Source: Martinezella hainanensis
GTDB lineage: Bacteria; Pseudomonadota; Alphaproteobacteria; Rhizobiales; Rhizobiaceae
DNA: 64,000 nucleotides
Assembly (NCBI RefSeq): GCF_900094555.1
Contig: NZ_FMAC01000005.1
Span: 62,001-126,000 of the forward strand
Reading direction: 5' to 3'
Shown here: positions 53,982-64,000 of the stretch, piece after piece
Numbering within the stretch: the stretch's first letter is position 1
How the letters are laid out: each line of letters starts with the position of its first letter
Notes under the pieces: model-generated
Database searches by the model: none
Told to the model about the DNA's origin: nothing
What the model saw: the letters and a program-made list of their open reading frames with translations, nothing else
Translations under genes and position numbers: made by a program

Positions 53982-55067
53982 ATGGCCAATGTTTCCATTC
54001 GCGAACTTGCAATCGATTTCGGCAGTGTCAGCGTCCTGAAATCACTCAATATCGAAATACAATCCGGCGAGTTCATCGTGCTGCTCGGCCCGTCCGGCTG
54101 CGGCAAGTCGACACTGCTCAATGCGATCGCCGGGTTGACCGATATCACCGACGGCCAGATCTGGATCGGTGACAAGAACGTCACCTGGGAAGAGCCGAAG
54201 GATCGCGGCATCGGCATGGTGTTTCAATCCTATGCGCTCTATCCGACGATGACGGTCGAGGGAAATCTCTCCTTCGGACTGCGCATCGCCGGCATGGCGA
54301 AGGACGAAATCGCTCAGCGTGTCGACCGCGCCGTGCAGATCCTGCAGATCGATCCCTTGCGCAAGCGGCGGCCGGGTGAGCTCTCCGGCGGCCAGCGCCA
54401 GCGCGTCGCCATCGGCCGTGCCCTTGTGCGCGACGTCGATGTCTTCCTGTTCGACGAGCCGCTATCCAATCTCGATGCTAAGCTTAGAACCGAGCTGCGC
54501 GTCGAGCTCAAGCGCCTGCACAGCGGCCTCGGCTCGACCATGATCTATGTGACCCATGACCAGATCGAGGCGCTGACGCTTGCCGATCGCATCGCCGTCA
54601 TGAGTGGCGGGGTCATCCAGCAATTCGCCTCGCCGAAGGAAATCTACCGACGTCCGGTCAATCGTTTCGTCGCCGGCTTCGTCGGTTCGCCCTCGATGAA
54701 CTTCCTGTCGGGGCAGGTGACGAGCAATGGCGGCGTGCCGGCCTTCACCTTGCCCGACGGCCGCAAGATCGATCTCAACGGCTATGAATTTTCCGGTACA
54801 CCCGGCGAGGGCCGAAAGGCAACGCTTGGGGTCCGGCCCGAGCAGATGCAGTTCCAGCCGGCAGGCGGGCGGGCCGCCAGCCTGCCGGCGACCTTCACCA
54901 TCGTCGAGCCCATGGGCTCGGACAATCTGATCTGGGGTCAGGTCGGCGGCGAGACGCTGTCGGTGCGTATCGACGCCGATGAGGATGTCGCGCTCGATAC
55001 CGAGCAGCCGGTCTATTTTCAACCGACGCTCGCGTCGTTGTTCGGCGAAGATGGGCAGCGTCTATGA
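53982..55067 (+). CDS. CUT1-type sugar ABC transporter ATP-binding protein (MalK/UgpC-like)
   Basis: A 361-residue single-domain ATPase. It has Walker A GPSGCGKSTLLNA, signature [15 protein letters not shown] and Walker B DVFLFDEPLSNLDAKLR, with a C-terminal TOBE region from about residue 240 (GVRPEQMQF). It is the last gene of the sugar operon and is followed by a terminator. Confidence 0.93.
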   Translation: MANVSIRELAIDFGSVSVLKSLNIEIQSGEFIVLLGPSGCGKSTLLNAIAGLTDITDGQIWIGDKNVTWEEPKDRGIGMVFQSYALYPTMTVEGNLSFGLRIAGMAKDEIAQRVDRAVQILQIDPLRKRRPGELSGGQRQRVAIGRALVRDVDVFLFDEPLSNLDAKLRTELRVELKRLHSGLGSTMIYVTHDQIEALTLADRIAVMSGGVIQQFASPKEIYRRPVNRFVAGFVGSPSMNFLSGQVTSNGGVPAFTLPDGRKIDLNGYEFSGTPGEGRKATLGVRPEQMQFQPAGGRAASLPATFTIVEPMGSDNLIWGQVGGETLSVRIDADEDVALDTEQPVYFQPTLASLFGEDGQRL

Positions 55068-55071
55068 GATA

Positions 55072-55108
55072 CGTGCCGCGCGCTAGCCGAAGCGCGCGGC
55101 ACGATTTT
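55072..55108. terminator. Intrinsic terminator after the sugar operon
   Basis: CGTGCCGCGCGC and GCGCGCGGCACG form a perfect 12-bp stem around an 8-nt loop, followed by ATTTTC. It separates convergent genes. Confidence 0.85.
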
Positions 55109-56169
55109 CATGCCCTGACTTCAAAGATCATGTTGAACGGCGTTTCGGTCGCCTTGCGGAAATGCGAATAGCCCGCATCCATGGCAACCTTGCGCAGTTT
55201 CAGCTCACCCGCCTGTGCGCCCAGACCCAGTCCCACCTCCTGCGATAGCGAGGCCGGTGTGCAGATCATCGTTGAAGCGCCGTAGTAGACGCGACCGACC
55301 GGGTTGAGGTTATCCTTCAGGCAATCATGTGCGAAAGGCTCGACGATCATCCAGGTGCCGTCATCGGCGAGGGTTTCCTTGATATGTTTGCCGGCACCGA
55401 CGGGATCGCCCATGTCGTGCAGGCAATCGAACATTGCCACGAGATCGTAGTCGGCAGCCGGGAAATCCTTGGCAGTCGCCTGCTCGAACGTGATACGGCC
55501 CGCAACGCCCGCTTCCCTTGCAGCCGCCTTCGCTCGTTCGATGGACGGGAGATGATAGTCGAAGCCGAAGAAGGTCGAGTTCGGATACGCCTCTGCCATC
55601 AGGATGGTCGAGGCGCCATGGCCACAACCGACATCGGCGACGATAGCTCCGGCCTCGAGTTTTTCCTTCATGCCGTCGAGCGCCGGTATCCATTCCGAAA
55701 TGAGATGGCTGTTGTAGCCCGTTCGGAAAAAACGTTCCGTGCCGCGAAACAGGCAGGCGCTGTGCTCATGCCAGCCAAGGCCGCTGCCGGTCTTGAAGGC
55801 GTTGACCACCTTCGGCTCGTCGACCCACATGGATTGAACGACATCGAAAGCGCCCGCGAAGAAGGCAGGGCTGTTTTCCTCCGCAAACACCATTGCCTGT
55901 TCCGGTGTCAGGTAGAAGCGTTCGGTGTCGTCGTCGTAGCTGACATAGTCGGCGGCTGCCTGAGCGGACAGCCATTCGCGCACATAGCGCTCCTTGACGC
56001 CGACCTTGTCGGCCAGTTCCGCCGAGGTCATCGGCGTTCCATCGGCCATGGCCCTGAACAGGCCCAAATGATCTCCGAGCGTTACCAGCACACCTGAGAC
56101 CGCCGCGCCGAGATCGCCGACCAGGCGCCCGACAAGGGTATCGAGTTTTTGCATATCAGGTTCGCGCAT
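55108..56169 (-). CDS. Class I SAM-dependent methyltransferase with N-terminal winged-helix region
   Basis: A 353-residue protein. The first about 90 residues form a helical region resembling the dimerisation/winged-helix part of O-methyltransferases (LGLFRAMADGTPMTSAELAD, KERYVREWLS). The SAM-binding Rossmann domain follows, with VADVGCGHGASTILMAEAYP, then FGFDYHLPS and MFDCLHDMGDP. GGGAGG precedes the ATG at 56169. It lies after the glutathione peroxidase gene on the same strand, separated by a stem-loop. The acceptor substrate is unknown. Confidence 0.88.
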   Translation of the reverse strand: MREPDMQKLDTLVGRLVGDLGAAVSGVLVTLGDHLGLFRAMADGTPMTSAELADKVGVKERYVREWLSAQAAADYVSYDDDTERFYLTPEQAMVFAEENSPAFFAGAFDVVQSMWVDEPKVVNAFKTGSGLGWHEHSACLFRGTERFFRTGYNSHLISEWIPALDGMKEKLEAGAIVADVGCGHGASTILMAEAYPNSTFFGFDYHLPSIERAKAAAREAGVAGRITFEQATAKDFPAADYDLVAMFDCLHDMGDPVGAGKHIKETLADDGTWMIVEPFAHDCLKDNLNPVGRVYYGASTMICTPASLSQEVGLGLGAQAGELKLRKVAMDAGYSHFRKATETPFNMIFEVRA

Positions 56170-56239
56170 GACATCCTCCCATCAGAATTGATGCAGCGTT
56201 CCATTGCGATGTATTCGGATGGGGAAGGATACTCCTGGG

Positions 56240-56267
56240 CCGGATGGCAGGCAATTACGCCATCCGG
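56240..56267. terminator. Stem-loop between glutathione peroxidase and methyltransferase genes
   Basis: CCGGATGGC and GCCATCCGG pair perfectly around a 10-nt loop. No T-run follows on either side, so termination is uncertain. Confidence 0.4.
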
Positions 56268-56355
56268 CTGAACAAGCTCAGCTATGCCCTGAAAACAGGC
56301 GCAACCTATTGATGTGATGTGTTATTTTTGCAGGTTCGCAAGGTGCTGGGGCGCC

Positions 56356-56916
56356 TCAGCCGGCACGTGCCAGCTCCTCTTCCAGAACCGAGAGGAGGCG
56401 CGGATCGTCGGCCGTTACATCAGGAGCAAAGCGGGCGGCTACTTTGCCGTCGCGGCCGATGAGGAATTTTTCGAAATTCCAGACGATGCCGCCATCCTGT
56501 CCGGTTTCGAGGCCGTGCTTTGCCAGGCGCTCGCGCATTGGCCCGTCGCCTGTCGTCTCGACGCCTGAGGCGATGAGATTGTTATAGAGCGGATGGCGCT
56601 CTTCACCTGTAACCGCGATCTTGGAGAACATCGGGAACTGGACGTCGTAGGTCAGGGTGCAGAAATCCAGGATCTCCTTGTCGCTGCCCGGCTCCTGGCC
56701 CTTGAAGTCGTTGGCCGGGAAGCCGGCGATGACAAGACCTTCGTCGCGCTTCGTTTCGTAAAGCTTTTCCAGCCCTTCGTACTGCACCGTCAGGCCGCAT
56801 TTGGACGCAACGTTGACGACCATGATGACCTTGCCGCGATAGTCGGCAAGCGTCGTATCGCTGCCATCGATCCTCTTTACCGGAATATCGAGCACATTAT
56901 CGGTCATATCATTCAC
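56356..56916 (-). CDS. Glutathione peroxidase (cysteine type)
   Basis: A 186-residue thioredoxin-fold peroxidase with the active-site segment VNVASKCGLT, the Gln of AGFPANDFKGQEPGS, and the Trp-Asn of IVWNFEKFLIG. The peroxidatic residue is cysteine rather than selenocysteine. It reduces lipid or hydrogen peroxide using thioredoxin or glutathione. GGAG precedes the ATG at 56916; a second ATG 9 nt later is possible. Confidence 0.93.
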   Translation of the reverse strand: MNDMTDNVLDIPVKRIDGSDTTLADYRGKVIMVVNVASKCGLTVQYEGLEKLYETKRDEGLVIAGFPANDFKGQEPGSDKEILDFCTLTYDVQFPMFSKIAVTGEERHPLYNNLIASGVETTGDGPMRERLAKHGLETGQDGGIVWNFEKFLIGRDGKVAARFAPDVTADDPRLLSVLEEELARAG

Positions 56917-56986
56917 TCCAGATGAGATGGAAAACAGGATGTCGATATTTGCCCGGATTTCGGCGGCGTCAAGGCCGGAAGTCGTC

Positions 56987-58837
<1,851 letters not shown>

Positions 58838-58887
58838 GAAGTTCCCTTTTATGATTTTACCATTGGTCGAGCTTCAATCGAAGTTGT

Positions 58888-59646
58888 TCACGATGGAGCT
58901 GCCATTGTGGCATGGGAAGCCGAAGGCCTGCCCTCGGCAATCCTCCTGGTCTCAAGAGCGGCAATCTTTTCGTCGATCTCGCGCCGGTCGGTCATGCCGC
59001 TGGGGTTCTGCCGCGTCGGCATGGTCTCGGCAACATGGAGGTAACGTTCCTGTGCAACCGCATAGAGCCGTTCGAGTTCGGCGAGCGGATCGGCACTGTC
59101 GTCGACGCGAATGTTCAGCCAGGCATAATCCTGGTCGCGGTGGATGACGAGTGCTGCCGATTGCTTGCCACGTTTGTCGCCCCCGGCGTCTTCGCCGGCG
59201 CGCATCGCTTCGAGCAGCCGTTCCGCGAGTGGTTTGCCGGCAGTCTTTTTGAAGGTCGCAAGCGTTTCAGAAATCACCTGCGGCCCGGCCAGCATATTGC
59301 CGGCAACCGACACATTGTCGTCAACCAGATGGCCCGCCCAATCGATGCACTTGGCGCCGGTGAAGGCGGCGTTGTTACCTTTGCTGTCGATGAGGTGGAA
59401 CTGCCGTTGCTCGCGGCCTTCGTCGCGAGCGCTCAGCGCCTCAACGATTTCGCCAGGCGCGTGGCCTGCTGCCAGCATCGCCAGTCCGTCGATGCCGTAG
59501 AGCGGGCTGGCAAAGGCCTGCGTCGCAACCGCGCCGATGCCGCCGCGAATATGCGGCACGATGCTGCCGACGGCAAAGAAGCGCGTGGCGACGGCGATGG
59601 CGAGGTTTCCGGTTTCCGGCTCGCGGGCTACGATCGACCAGGTCAT
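58888..59646 (-). CDS. DUF1028 family protein
   Basis: A 252-residue protein of the DUF1028 family, an Ntn-hydrolase-like fold. The N-terminus TWSIVAREPETGNLAIAVAT and VAGNMLAGPQVI are diagnostic. The residue after the initiator Met is Thr, which could serve as an N-terminal nucleophile if the Met is removed. GGGAGATAGAG precedes the ATG. It lies 5 bp after the gamma-glutamyltransferase gene. The function is unknown, but location in a peptide-import operon suggests hydrolysis of an imported amide. Confidence 0.88.
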   Translation of the reverse strand: MTWSIVAREPETGNLAIAVATRFFAVGSIVPHIRGGIGAVATQAFASPLYGIDGLAMLAAGHAPGEIVEALSARDEGREQRQFHLIDSKGNNAAFTGAKCIDWAGHLVDDNVSVAGNMLAGPQVISETLATFKKTAGKPLAERLLEAMRAGEDAGGDKRGKQSAALVIHRDQDYAWLNIRVDDSADPLAELERLYAVAQERYLHVAETMPTRQNPSGMTDRREIDEKIAALETRRIAEGRPSASHATMAAPS

Positions 59647-59651
59647 CGGCT

Positions 59652-61439
59652 CTATCTCCCGACAGCGTAGGCTTGCATCAAACGCGGAGTTGCTGCGGCG
59701 CGCAAGAGGCCATCCGCGTCACGCCGCGCTGCGGTGAGGCGGCCCACGGTCCACTCCGGCGCGACGGTCAACTGGTGGCCCTTCTTGCGGAGCGTATCCA
59801 GCACATCAGCGCTGAAATTCGCCTCCGCCGTCAGGCCGCCCGGCTCGCGCGTGCGCGGATAGAAGGAACTCGGGAAATGTGTGCTGTGAAACAGCGGCTT
59901 GTCGATCGCCTCCTGCAGGTTCAGCCCATGATGGACATAGCGCAGGAAGAAGGAAAGCTGCCACTGCTCCTGCTGATCGCCGCCGGGCGTGCCGAAGGCA
60001 AGGGTCGGGCGCCCCTCATGCAGTGCCATTGTCGGGGTCAGCGTCGTGCGCGGCCGCTTGCCCGGCGCAAGCGAGGAGGGCAGGCCAGGCTGCAGCCAGA
60101 ACATTTGTGCGCGGGAGTTCAGGCAGAAGCCGAGACCCGGCACGATGGGCGAGGATTGCAGCCAGCCACCGGATGGCGTCACCGACACCATGTTGCCCTC
60201 TCGGTCGATGACGTCGATATGCACGGTATCGCCGCGCTTTTCGGTCAAATGCGACATTGTCGGCTCATAGACCGCACCACTCTTGGCTTCCGGCGCCTCG
60301 AGCATCGTCATGGTAAGATCATACTGGTCTTCAAAGCCGGCCAATTTGCCCGGGCGCAGGGCGAGCGATGCTTCCGGTGAAATCAGCCGGCGACGCTCAT
60401 CGGCATAGGCATCCGAAAGCAGGGTTTCGAGCGGCACATTCGTGAAATTGGGATCGCCGTAATAGACCTCGCGATCGGCAAAGGCGAGCTTCATGGCCTC
60501 GGTGACGGCGTGGACGAAATCGGCTCCTGCTGGGTCCATGCCGGCCAGATCGAAACCTTTGAGCAATGCCAGCGTCTGCAGGAAGACAGGCCCTTGACCC
60601 CAGGGGCCGATCTTGGCGACCGTCCAGCCGTGATAGTCATAGGTCTGTGGCGCCTCAATCGTCGCGCGCCAGTTGGCCATATCGTCGGCGGTCAACACAC
60701 CCTTGTGGCGTTCGCCGCTCGCATCCATCACCTCGGTCTTGCTGACATAGCTGTCGATCGCCTCTGCGACGAAGCCGCGGTAATAGGCATCGCGTGCGGC
60801 TTCGATCTGCGATTCACGATCGCTCTTGCTTTCCGCTTCGGCGACGATACGCTTCCAGGTTTCGGCAAGAACCGGGTTCTTGAAATTGGACCAGGGTTCG
60901 GGCGCGGCACCGCCCGGAAGCCATGTCTCGTAGGATGTCGGCCATTCCTTGCGATAGAATTCGGCAAGCCCGGCAATGGTGGCGGAAACGCGCGGCAGGA
61001 CGGGATGGCCTTTTTCGGCATAGTGGATCGCCGGTTCCAGCACGTCGCGGACCGTCAGTCGGCCGTAATCGCGCAGCATCAGCATCCAGCCATCGAAGGC
61101 GCCAGGAATGACGGTCGCAAGCAGGCCATCACCGGGGATCAGCTTCAACCCTTCGCGCGTGTAATGCTCTATCGTTGCGCCTGCCGGTGCCGGTGCCTGG
61201 GCACAGATGACCTCGACTTTGTCCTTCTTCTTCGAATAGAGGATCGCCGGCATGTCGCCGCCCGGCCCGCAGAGATGCGGCTCGACGATCTGCAGCACGA
61301 AGCCGGTGGCAACGGCTGCGTCGAAGGCATTGCCGCCTTTTTCGAGAATGCTCATGCCGACGGCGGACGCAATCCAGTGCGTCGAGGTAACGACGCCGAA
61401 GGTGCCGAGGATTTCAGGGCGTGTGGTGAATGCGGTCAT
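59652..61439 (-). CDS. Gamma-glutamyltransferase family protein (second copy)
   Basis: A 595-residue GGT-family Ntn-hydrolase. The early pattern ASAVGMSILEKGGNAFDAAV and the processing-site region EKRGDTVHIDVIDREGN, with the probable nucleophile Thr, are clear, as is the later TPTMALHEGRPTLAFGTPGG. No signal peptide is seen, implying a cytoplasmic enzyme acting after import. AAAGGA precedes the ATG at 61439; an ATG three codons earlier abuts that site. It is embedded in the Gsi-like importer operon. Confidence 0.9.
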   Translation of the reverse strand: MTAFTTRPEILGTFGVVTSTHWIASAVGMSILEKGGNAFDAAVATGFVLQIVEPHLCGPGGDMPAILYSKKKDKVEVICAQAPAPAGATIEHYTREGLKLIPGDGLLATVIPGAFDGWMLMLRDYGRLTVRDVLEPAIHYAEKGHPVLPRVSATIAGLAEFYRKEWPTSYETWLPGGAAPEPWSNFKNPVLAETWKRIVAEAESKSDRESQIEAARDAYYRGFVAEAIDSYVSKTEVMDASGERHKGVLTADDMANWRATIEAPQTYDYHGWTVAKIGPWGQGPVFLQTLALLKGFDLAGMDPAGADFVHAVTEAMKLAFADREVYYGDPNFTNVPLETLLSDAYADERRRLISPEASLALRPGKLAGFEDQYDLTMTMLEAPEAKSGAVYEPTMSHLTEKRGDTVHIDVIDREGNMVSVTPSGGWLQSSPIVPGLGFCLNSRAQMFWLQPGLPSSLAPGKRPRTTLTPTMALHEGRPTLAFGTPGGDQQEQWQLSFFLRYVHHGLNLQEAIDKPLFHSTHFPSSFYPRTREPGGLTAEANFSADVLDTLRKKGHQLTVAPEWTVGRLTAARRDADGLLRAAATPRLMQAYAVGR

Positions 61440-61461
61440 TGGGGGCATCCTTTCAGTTTAT

Positions 61462-62340
61462 TCATGCTTCGCGCGGGTCGAGCGCATCGCGCAGGCCGTC
61501 GCCGAGGAGATTGAAGCCGATCACGACGAGAAAAATGGCGGCACCCGGCCACATGGCCATCCAGGGCGCCTGTTCGAGATAATTCTTGGCGACGTTGAGC
61601 ATCGAACCCCAGCTCGGGGCAGGCGGCTGCTGGCCGAGGCCAAGGAAGGAGAGGCTCGCTTCCGCGATGATCGCGGTTGCGATGGTGAGAGTTGCCTGCA
61701 CGAGGATCGGAGCGAATACGTTCGGCAGGATATAACGGGTGATGATACTGAAATGGCGCAAGCCGATCGATCGGGCGCCCTCGACATAATCCTCCGTCTT
61801 GACCGCCAGCACCTGGCCGCGCGTCAGCCGCACGAAGACGGGCGTTGCCGACAAGCCGATCGCGATCATCGCATTGGTGAGGCTGGGGCCGAGGAAGGCG
61901 GCAAGCGCAATGGCGGTGATGAGGAAGGGCATCGCCAGAAAGGCTTCGGTGATGCGCGAGATGATTTGATCGATCCAGCCGCCATAGTAACCCGAGATCA
62001 GACCCAAGGGCACACCGATGGCGACCGCGATGGCGACGGAGAAGATGCCAGCCATCAGGGACGCCCGCGCGCCCCAGATCATGCGGGAGAGAATGTCGCG
62101 GCCGAGATCGTCGGAGCCGAGCCAATGAGCGGCTGATGGCGCCTTGCGGATCGCCGACCAGCTGGTGGCGACCGGATCCGGGATCGGTAGCAGCGGTGCG
62201 ACCACCGCAAGCGCGGTAAAGAAGAGAATGATCGCCAGTCCAACCAGCGCGCCCTTGTTGGCTCGCAGCTTGCGCCAGGCGCGGTTGGGAGCACGTTTGG
62301 CAGAAGGGGCGGTCGTGGCCGCTTGGACGATCGTGCTCAT
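61462..62340 (-). CDS. Peptide/glutathione-type ABC transporter permease (DppC/GsiD-like)
   Basis: A 292-residue permease with the DppC-type N-terminus, the periplasmic HWLGSDDLGRDILSRMIWGAR motif and the coupling segment YVEGARSIGLRHFSIITRYI. It overlaps the partner permease gene by 4 bp and lies 22 bp before the gamma-glutamyltransferase gene. Confidence 0.93.
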   Translation of the reverse strand: MSTIVQAATTAPSAKRAPNRAWRKLRANKGALVGLAIILFFTALAVVAPLLPIPDPVATSWSAIRKAPSAAHWLGSDDLGRDILSRMIWGARASLMAGIFSVAIAVAIGVPLGLISGYYGGWIDQIISRITEAFLAMPFLITAIALAAFLGPSLTNAMIAIGLSATPVFVRLTRGQVLAVKTEDYVEGARSIGLRHFSIITRYILPNVFAPILVQATLTIATAIIAEASLSFLGLGQQPPAPSWGSMLNVAKNYLEQAPWMAMWPGAAIFLVVIGFNLLGDGLRDALDPREA

Positions 62341-63284
62341 AGGGCCGCCCTCATGCGCGGATTGAGGAGAACGTAGAGAATATCGGCGATGAGGTTCATT
62401 GCGATAAAGCCGATGGCAGTGCAGAGAACCACGCCCTGGACGACGGCATAGTCCCGGTTGAAGACCGCATCGACGATCAGCTTGCCGAAGCCGGGGATGG
62501 TGAAGATCTGCTCGGTCAGCACAGCGCCAGCCAGAAGCTCGCCGAAGAGCAGGGCGCTGACAGTGACGACGGGCAGGATGGCGTTGCGGAAGCTGTGCTG
62601 AAGGACGACGGCGGTTTCCGGCAGGCCCTTCGCACGGGCTGTCCGGATATAGTCAGCGCTGAGCACGCTCAGCATCGAGGAGCGGGTGTGGCGCATCAAC
62701 GTCGCCGCCAGCGCATTGCCGAGCACAAAGGACGGCATCAGCATCGTCTGGATCGAGCGCCATGGGTCTTCGAAAAAGGGTTGATAACCGGAAGCAGGAA
62801 GCCAGTGCAGCTTCACCGAGACCAGCAGGATCAGCATGATGCCGAGCCAGAAGTTCGGCACCGACAGCCCGCACAGGGCGACGATATTGGCGAGGAAGTC
62901 GATGAAGGTGTTCTTCTTCACCGCCGCCAATATGCCCATGGGAATACCGATCGCGAAAGCGAAGATCATCGACATGACGGCAAGCTGGATCGTTACCGGC
63001 AGCTTTTCGGCAACGAGCGTCAGGACCGGCTGATTGGTGCGCAGCGAGACGCCGAGATCGCCCCTGGCGACACCCTGCAGCCAATAGCCATATTGGTAGA
63101 TGACCGGATCGTTCAGCCGATATTTCTCGCGAAGCAGCTCCAGCACCTGCGGATCGCGCTCTTCGCCGGCCATGGCGAGCACCGGATCGCCAGGCAGCAG
63201 CTTCTGTAGCGAGAAGACGAAGATCGAAATGATCAGCAGCGTCGGGATGGCGACGAGCAGCCTCTTTCCGATATAGCTATACAT
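62337..63284 (-). CDS. Peptide/glutathione-type ABC transporter permease (DppB/GsiC-like)
   Basis: A 315-residue permease with the DppB-type start (IFVFSLQKLLPGDPVLAMAG) and the coupling segment DYIRTARAKGLPETAVVLQH. It follows the binding-protein gene after a stem-loop and overlaps the next permease gene by 4 bp. Confidence 0.93.
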   Translation of the reverse strand: MYSYIGKRLLVAIPTLLIISIFVFSLQKLLPGDPVLAMAGEERDPQVLELLREKYRLNDPVIYQYGYWLQGVARGDLGVSLRTNQPVLTLVAEKLPVTIQLAVMSMIFAFAIGIPMGILAAVKKNTFIDFLANIVALCGLSVPNFWLGIMLILLVSVKLHWLPASGYQPFFEDPWRSIQTMLMPSFVLGNALAATLMRHTRSSMLSVLSADYIRTARAKGLPETAVVLQHSFRNAILPVVTVSALLFGELLAGAVLTEQIFTIPGFGKLIVDAVFNRDYAVVQGVVLCTAIGFIAMNLIADILYVLLNPRMRAAL

Positions 63285-63319
63285 GGGCAGATCCTTGCCG
63301 CGATGTCGAATGTGAAAGC

Positions 63320-63345
63320 GCCATGCGGGAAGGAGCCCGCATGGC
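63320..63345 (-). other. Intercistronic stem-loop after the peptide-binding-protein gene
   Basis: GCCATGCGGG and CCCGCATGGC pair perfectly around a 6-nt loop, 10 bp after the binding-protein stop and 36 bp before the permease start. No T-run follows on the minus strand. Its position matches the other stem-loops after binding-protein genes. Confidence 0.65.
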
Positions 63346-63354
63346 TTTGGTCGT

Positions 63355-64000
63355 TCAGCTGCCCTTCTTCACGCCCACGAGGCGGATCATGCCGTCCGGG
63401 GAGGGCACGAAGCCGGATACCTTCTTGTTGTAGGCCCATATCCAGGCCTGGTGCCCGAGGAAGATGATCGGCAGATCCTGGTTGAGGATCGCCTCGGCCG
63501 CATCGTACCTCTGCTTGCGCACGGCGTTATCCTGCGACTGGCGCGCCTCCAGCAGCAGCTTGTCGACCTCCGGATTGCTGTATTTGGAATCGTTGAGGCC
63601 GGCGCCTGTCGTGACGAACTGCTGAATGTTGCCGTCGGGGTCGGAGCGGCCGGACCAGTCGGAGCGGCTGAGCTGGTAGTTGCCGCTCGATTGTGCGTCG
63701 AGCAAGGTCGCAAATTCGGTCGTCTTCAGCGTCACGTCGAAGCCGGCTTCGGCGACCATCGACTGGATGATCTGCATCATCTGCATCGAGACGGGATTGT
63801 TGGCGACGGCGAGCTCGACCGGGATGCGGTCGAAACCGGCTTCCTTGACCAGCGCCTCGGCCTTGTCGACGTCGCGGGCAGGTACCGGAACGTCCTTGTC
63901 GAACCAGGGGCTGTTCGGCGCAAATGGCTGATTGCCAGCAAGACCCGTGCCGTCGAAGACGATCTGCATGGCAGCTTCGCGGTCGATCGCCAGCGAGAAG
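63355..64000 (-). CDS. Peptide-type ABC substrate-binding protein (SBP_bac_5), 5' part beyond window edge
   Basis: The C-terminal 214 residues or so of a DppA/GsiB-like binding protein. The frame is open to the right edge (FSLAIDREAAMQIVFDGTGL at the cut), so an internal ATG at 63969 is not the true start. The typical C-lobe features TTEFATLLDAQSSGNYQLSR and LLLEARQSQDNAVRKQRYDA are present. It is the first visible gene of the leftward importer operon. The ligand is probably a peptide or gamma-glutamyl compound, judged from the linked GGT gene. Confidence 0.9.
   Translation of the reverse strand, partial: FSLAIDREAAMQIVFDGTGLAGNQPFAPNSPWFDKDVPVPARDVDKAEALVKEAGFDRIPVELAVANNPVSMQMMQIIQSMVAEAGFDVTLKTTEFATLLDAQSSGNYQLSRSDWSGRSDPDGNIQQFVTTGAGLNDSKYSNPEVDKLLLEARQSQDNAVRKQRYDAAEAILNQDLPIIFLGHQAWIWAYNKKVSGFVPSPDGMIRLVGVKKGS

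Overview
The window is GC-rich alphaproteobacterial DNA and looks like an accessory replicon (chromid or megaplasmid) or catabolic island of a Rhizobium-type bacterium. The evidence is the density of ABC uptake systems, the rhizobial L-rhamnose cluster in its rhaRSTPQUK / rhaDI arrangement, a plant-responsive type LuxR regulator beside proline iminopeptidase genes, and a rhizobial-style intergenic palindrome. I see no rRNA, tRNA, CRISPR array, insertion sequence, integrase or replication gene.

Layout. 1-395: start of a MarR-type regulator cut by the window edge. 680-2326: an orphan tandem-ATPase peptide-type ABC protein. 2459-10641: a tightly packed leftward operon with a Rieske protein, a Rieske-less non-haem iron oxygenase, a GST-like protein, an amidohydrolase of the 8-oxoguanine/guanine deaminase type, and a complete BMP-type (nucleoside/purine) ABC importer. 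It resembles the NdmC/NdmD/NdmE N-demethylase architecture. 10780-17160: leftward peptide-type ABC importer led by a proline iminopeptidase, divergent from a LuxR of the OryR/PipR class (17292) and a second iminopeptidase. 19136-21951: a gamma-glutamyltransferase family protein coupled to a CodA-like amidohydrolase with altered active site. 22576-24762: an epimerase-like protein and a flavoprotein. 25052-29190: a TetR regulator and a three-gene operon (Gfo/Idh/MocA dehydrogenase, DUF993 protein, TIM-barrel isomerase), each preceded by the same 14-bp palindrome. 29275-31605: an orphan branched-chain amino-acid binding protein and an APH(6)-type phosphotransferase. 31602-42466: full L-rhamnose uptake and catabolism. 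42509-46540: WYL regulator, VOC protein, HpcH/HpaI aldolase, a tiny exported protein and a LacI regulator. 47212-55067: class I fructose-bisphosphate aldolase, then a sugar operon behind paired GTAACGTTAC operators. 55108-56916: methyltransferase and glutathione peroxidase. 56987-64000: a leftward peptide-type ABC system carrying gamma-glutamyltransferase and DUF1028 genes, its binding-protein gene cut by the right edge.

Together the genes describe a plant-associated scavenger that imports purines, peptides and gamma-glutamyl compounds, rhamnose and other sugars, each under a local regulator. Many operon junctions use 1-4 bp overlaps. Four of the solute-binding-protein genes are followed directly by a perfect stem-loop. 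The most unusual locus is the complementary pair of oxygenase proteins at 9155-10641: one keeps only the Rieske centre and the other only the mononuclear iron centre.
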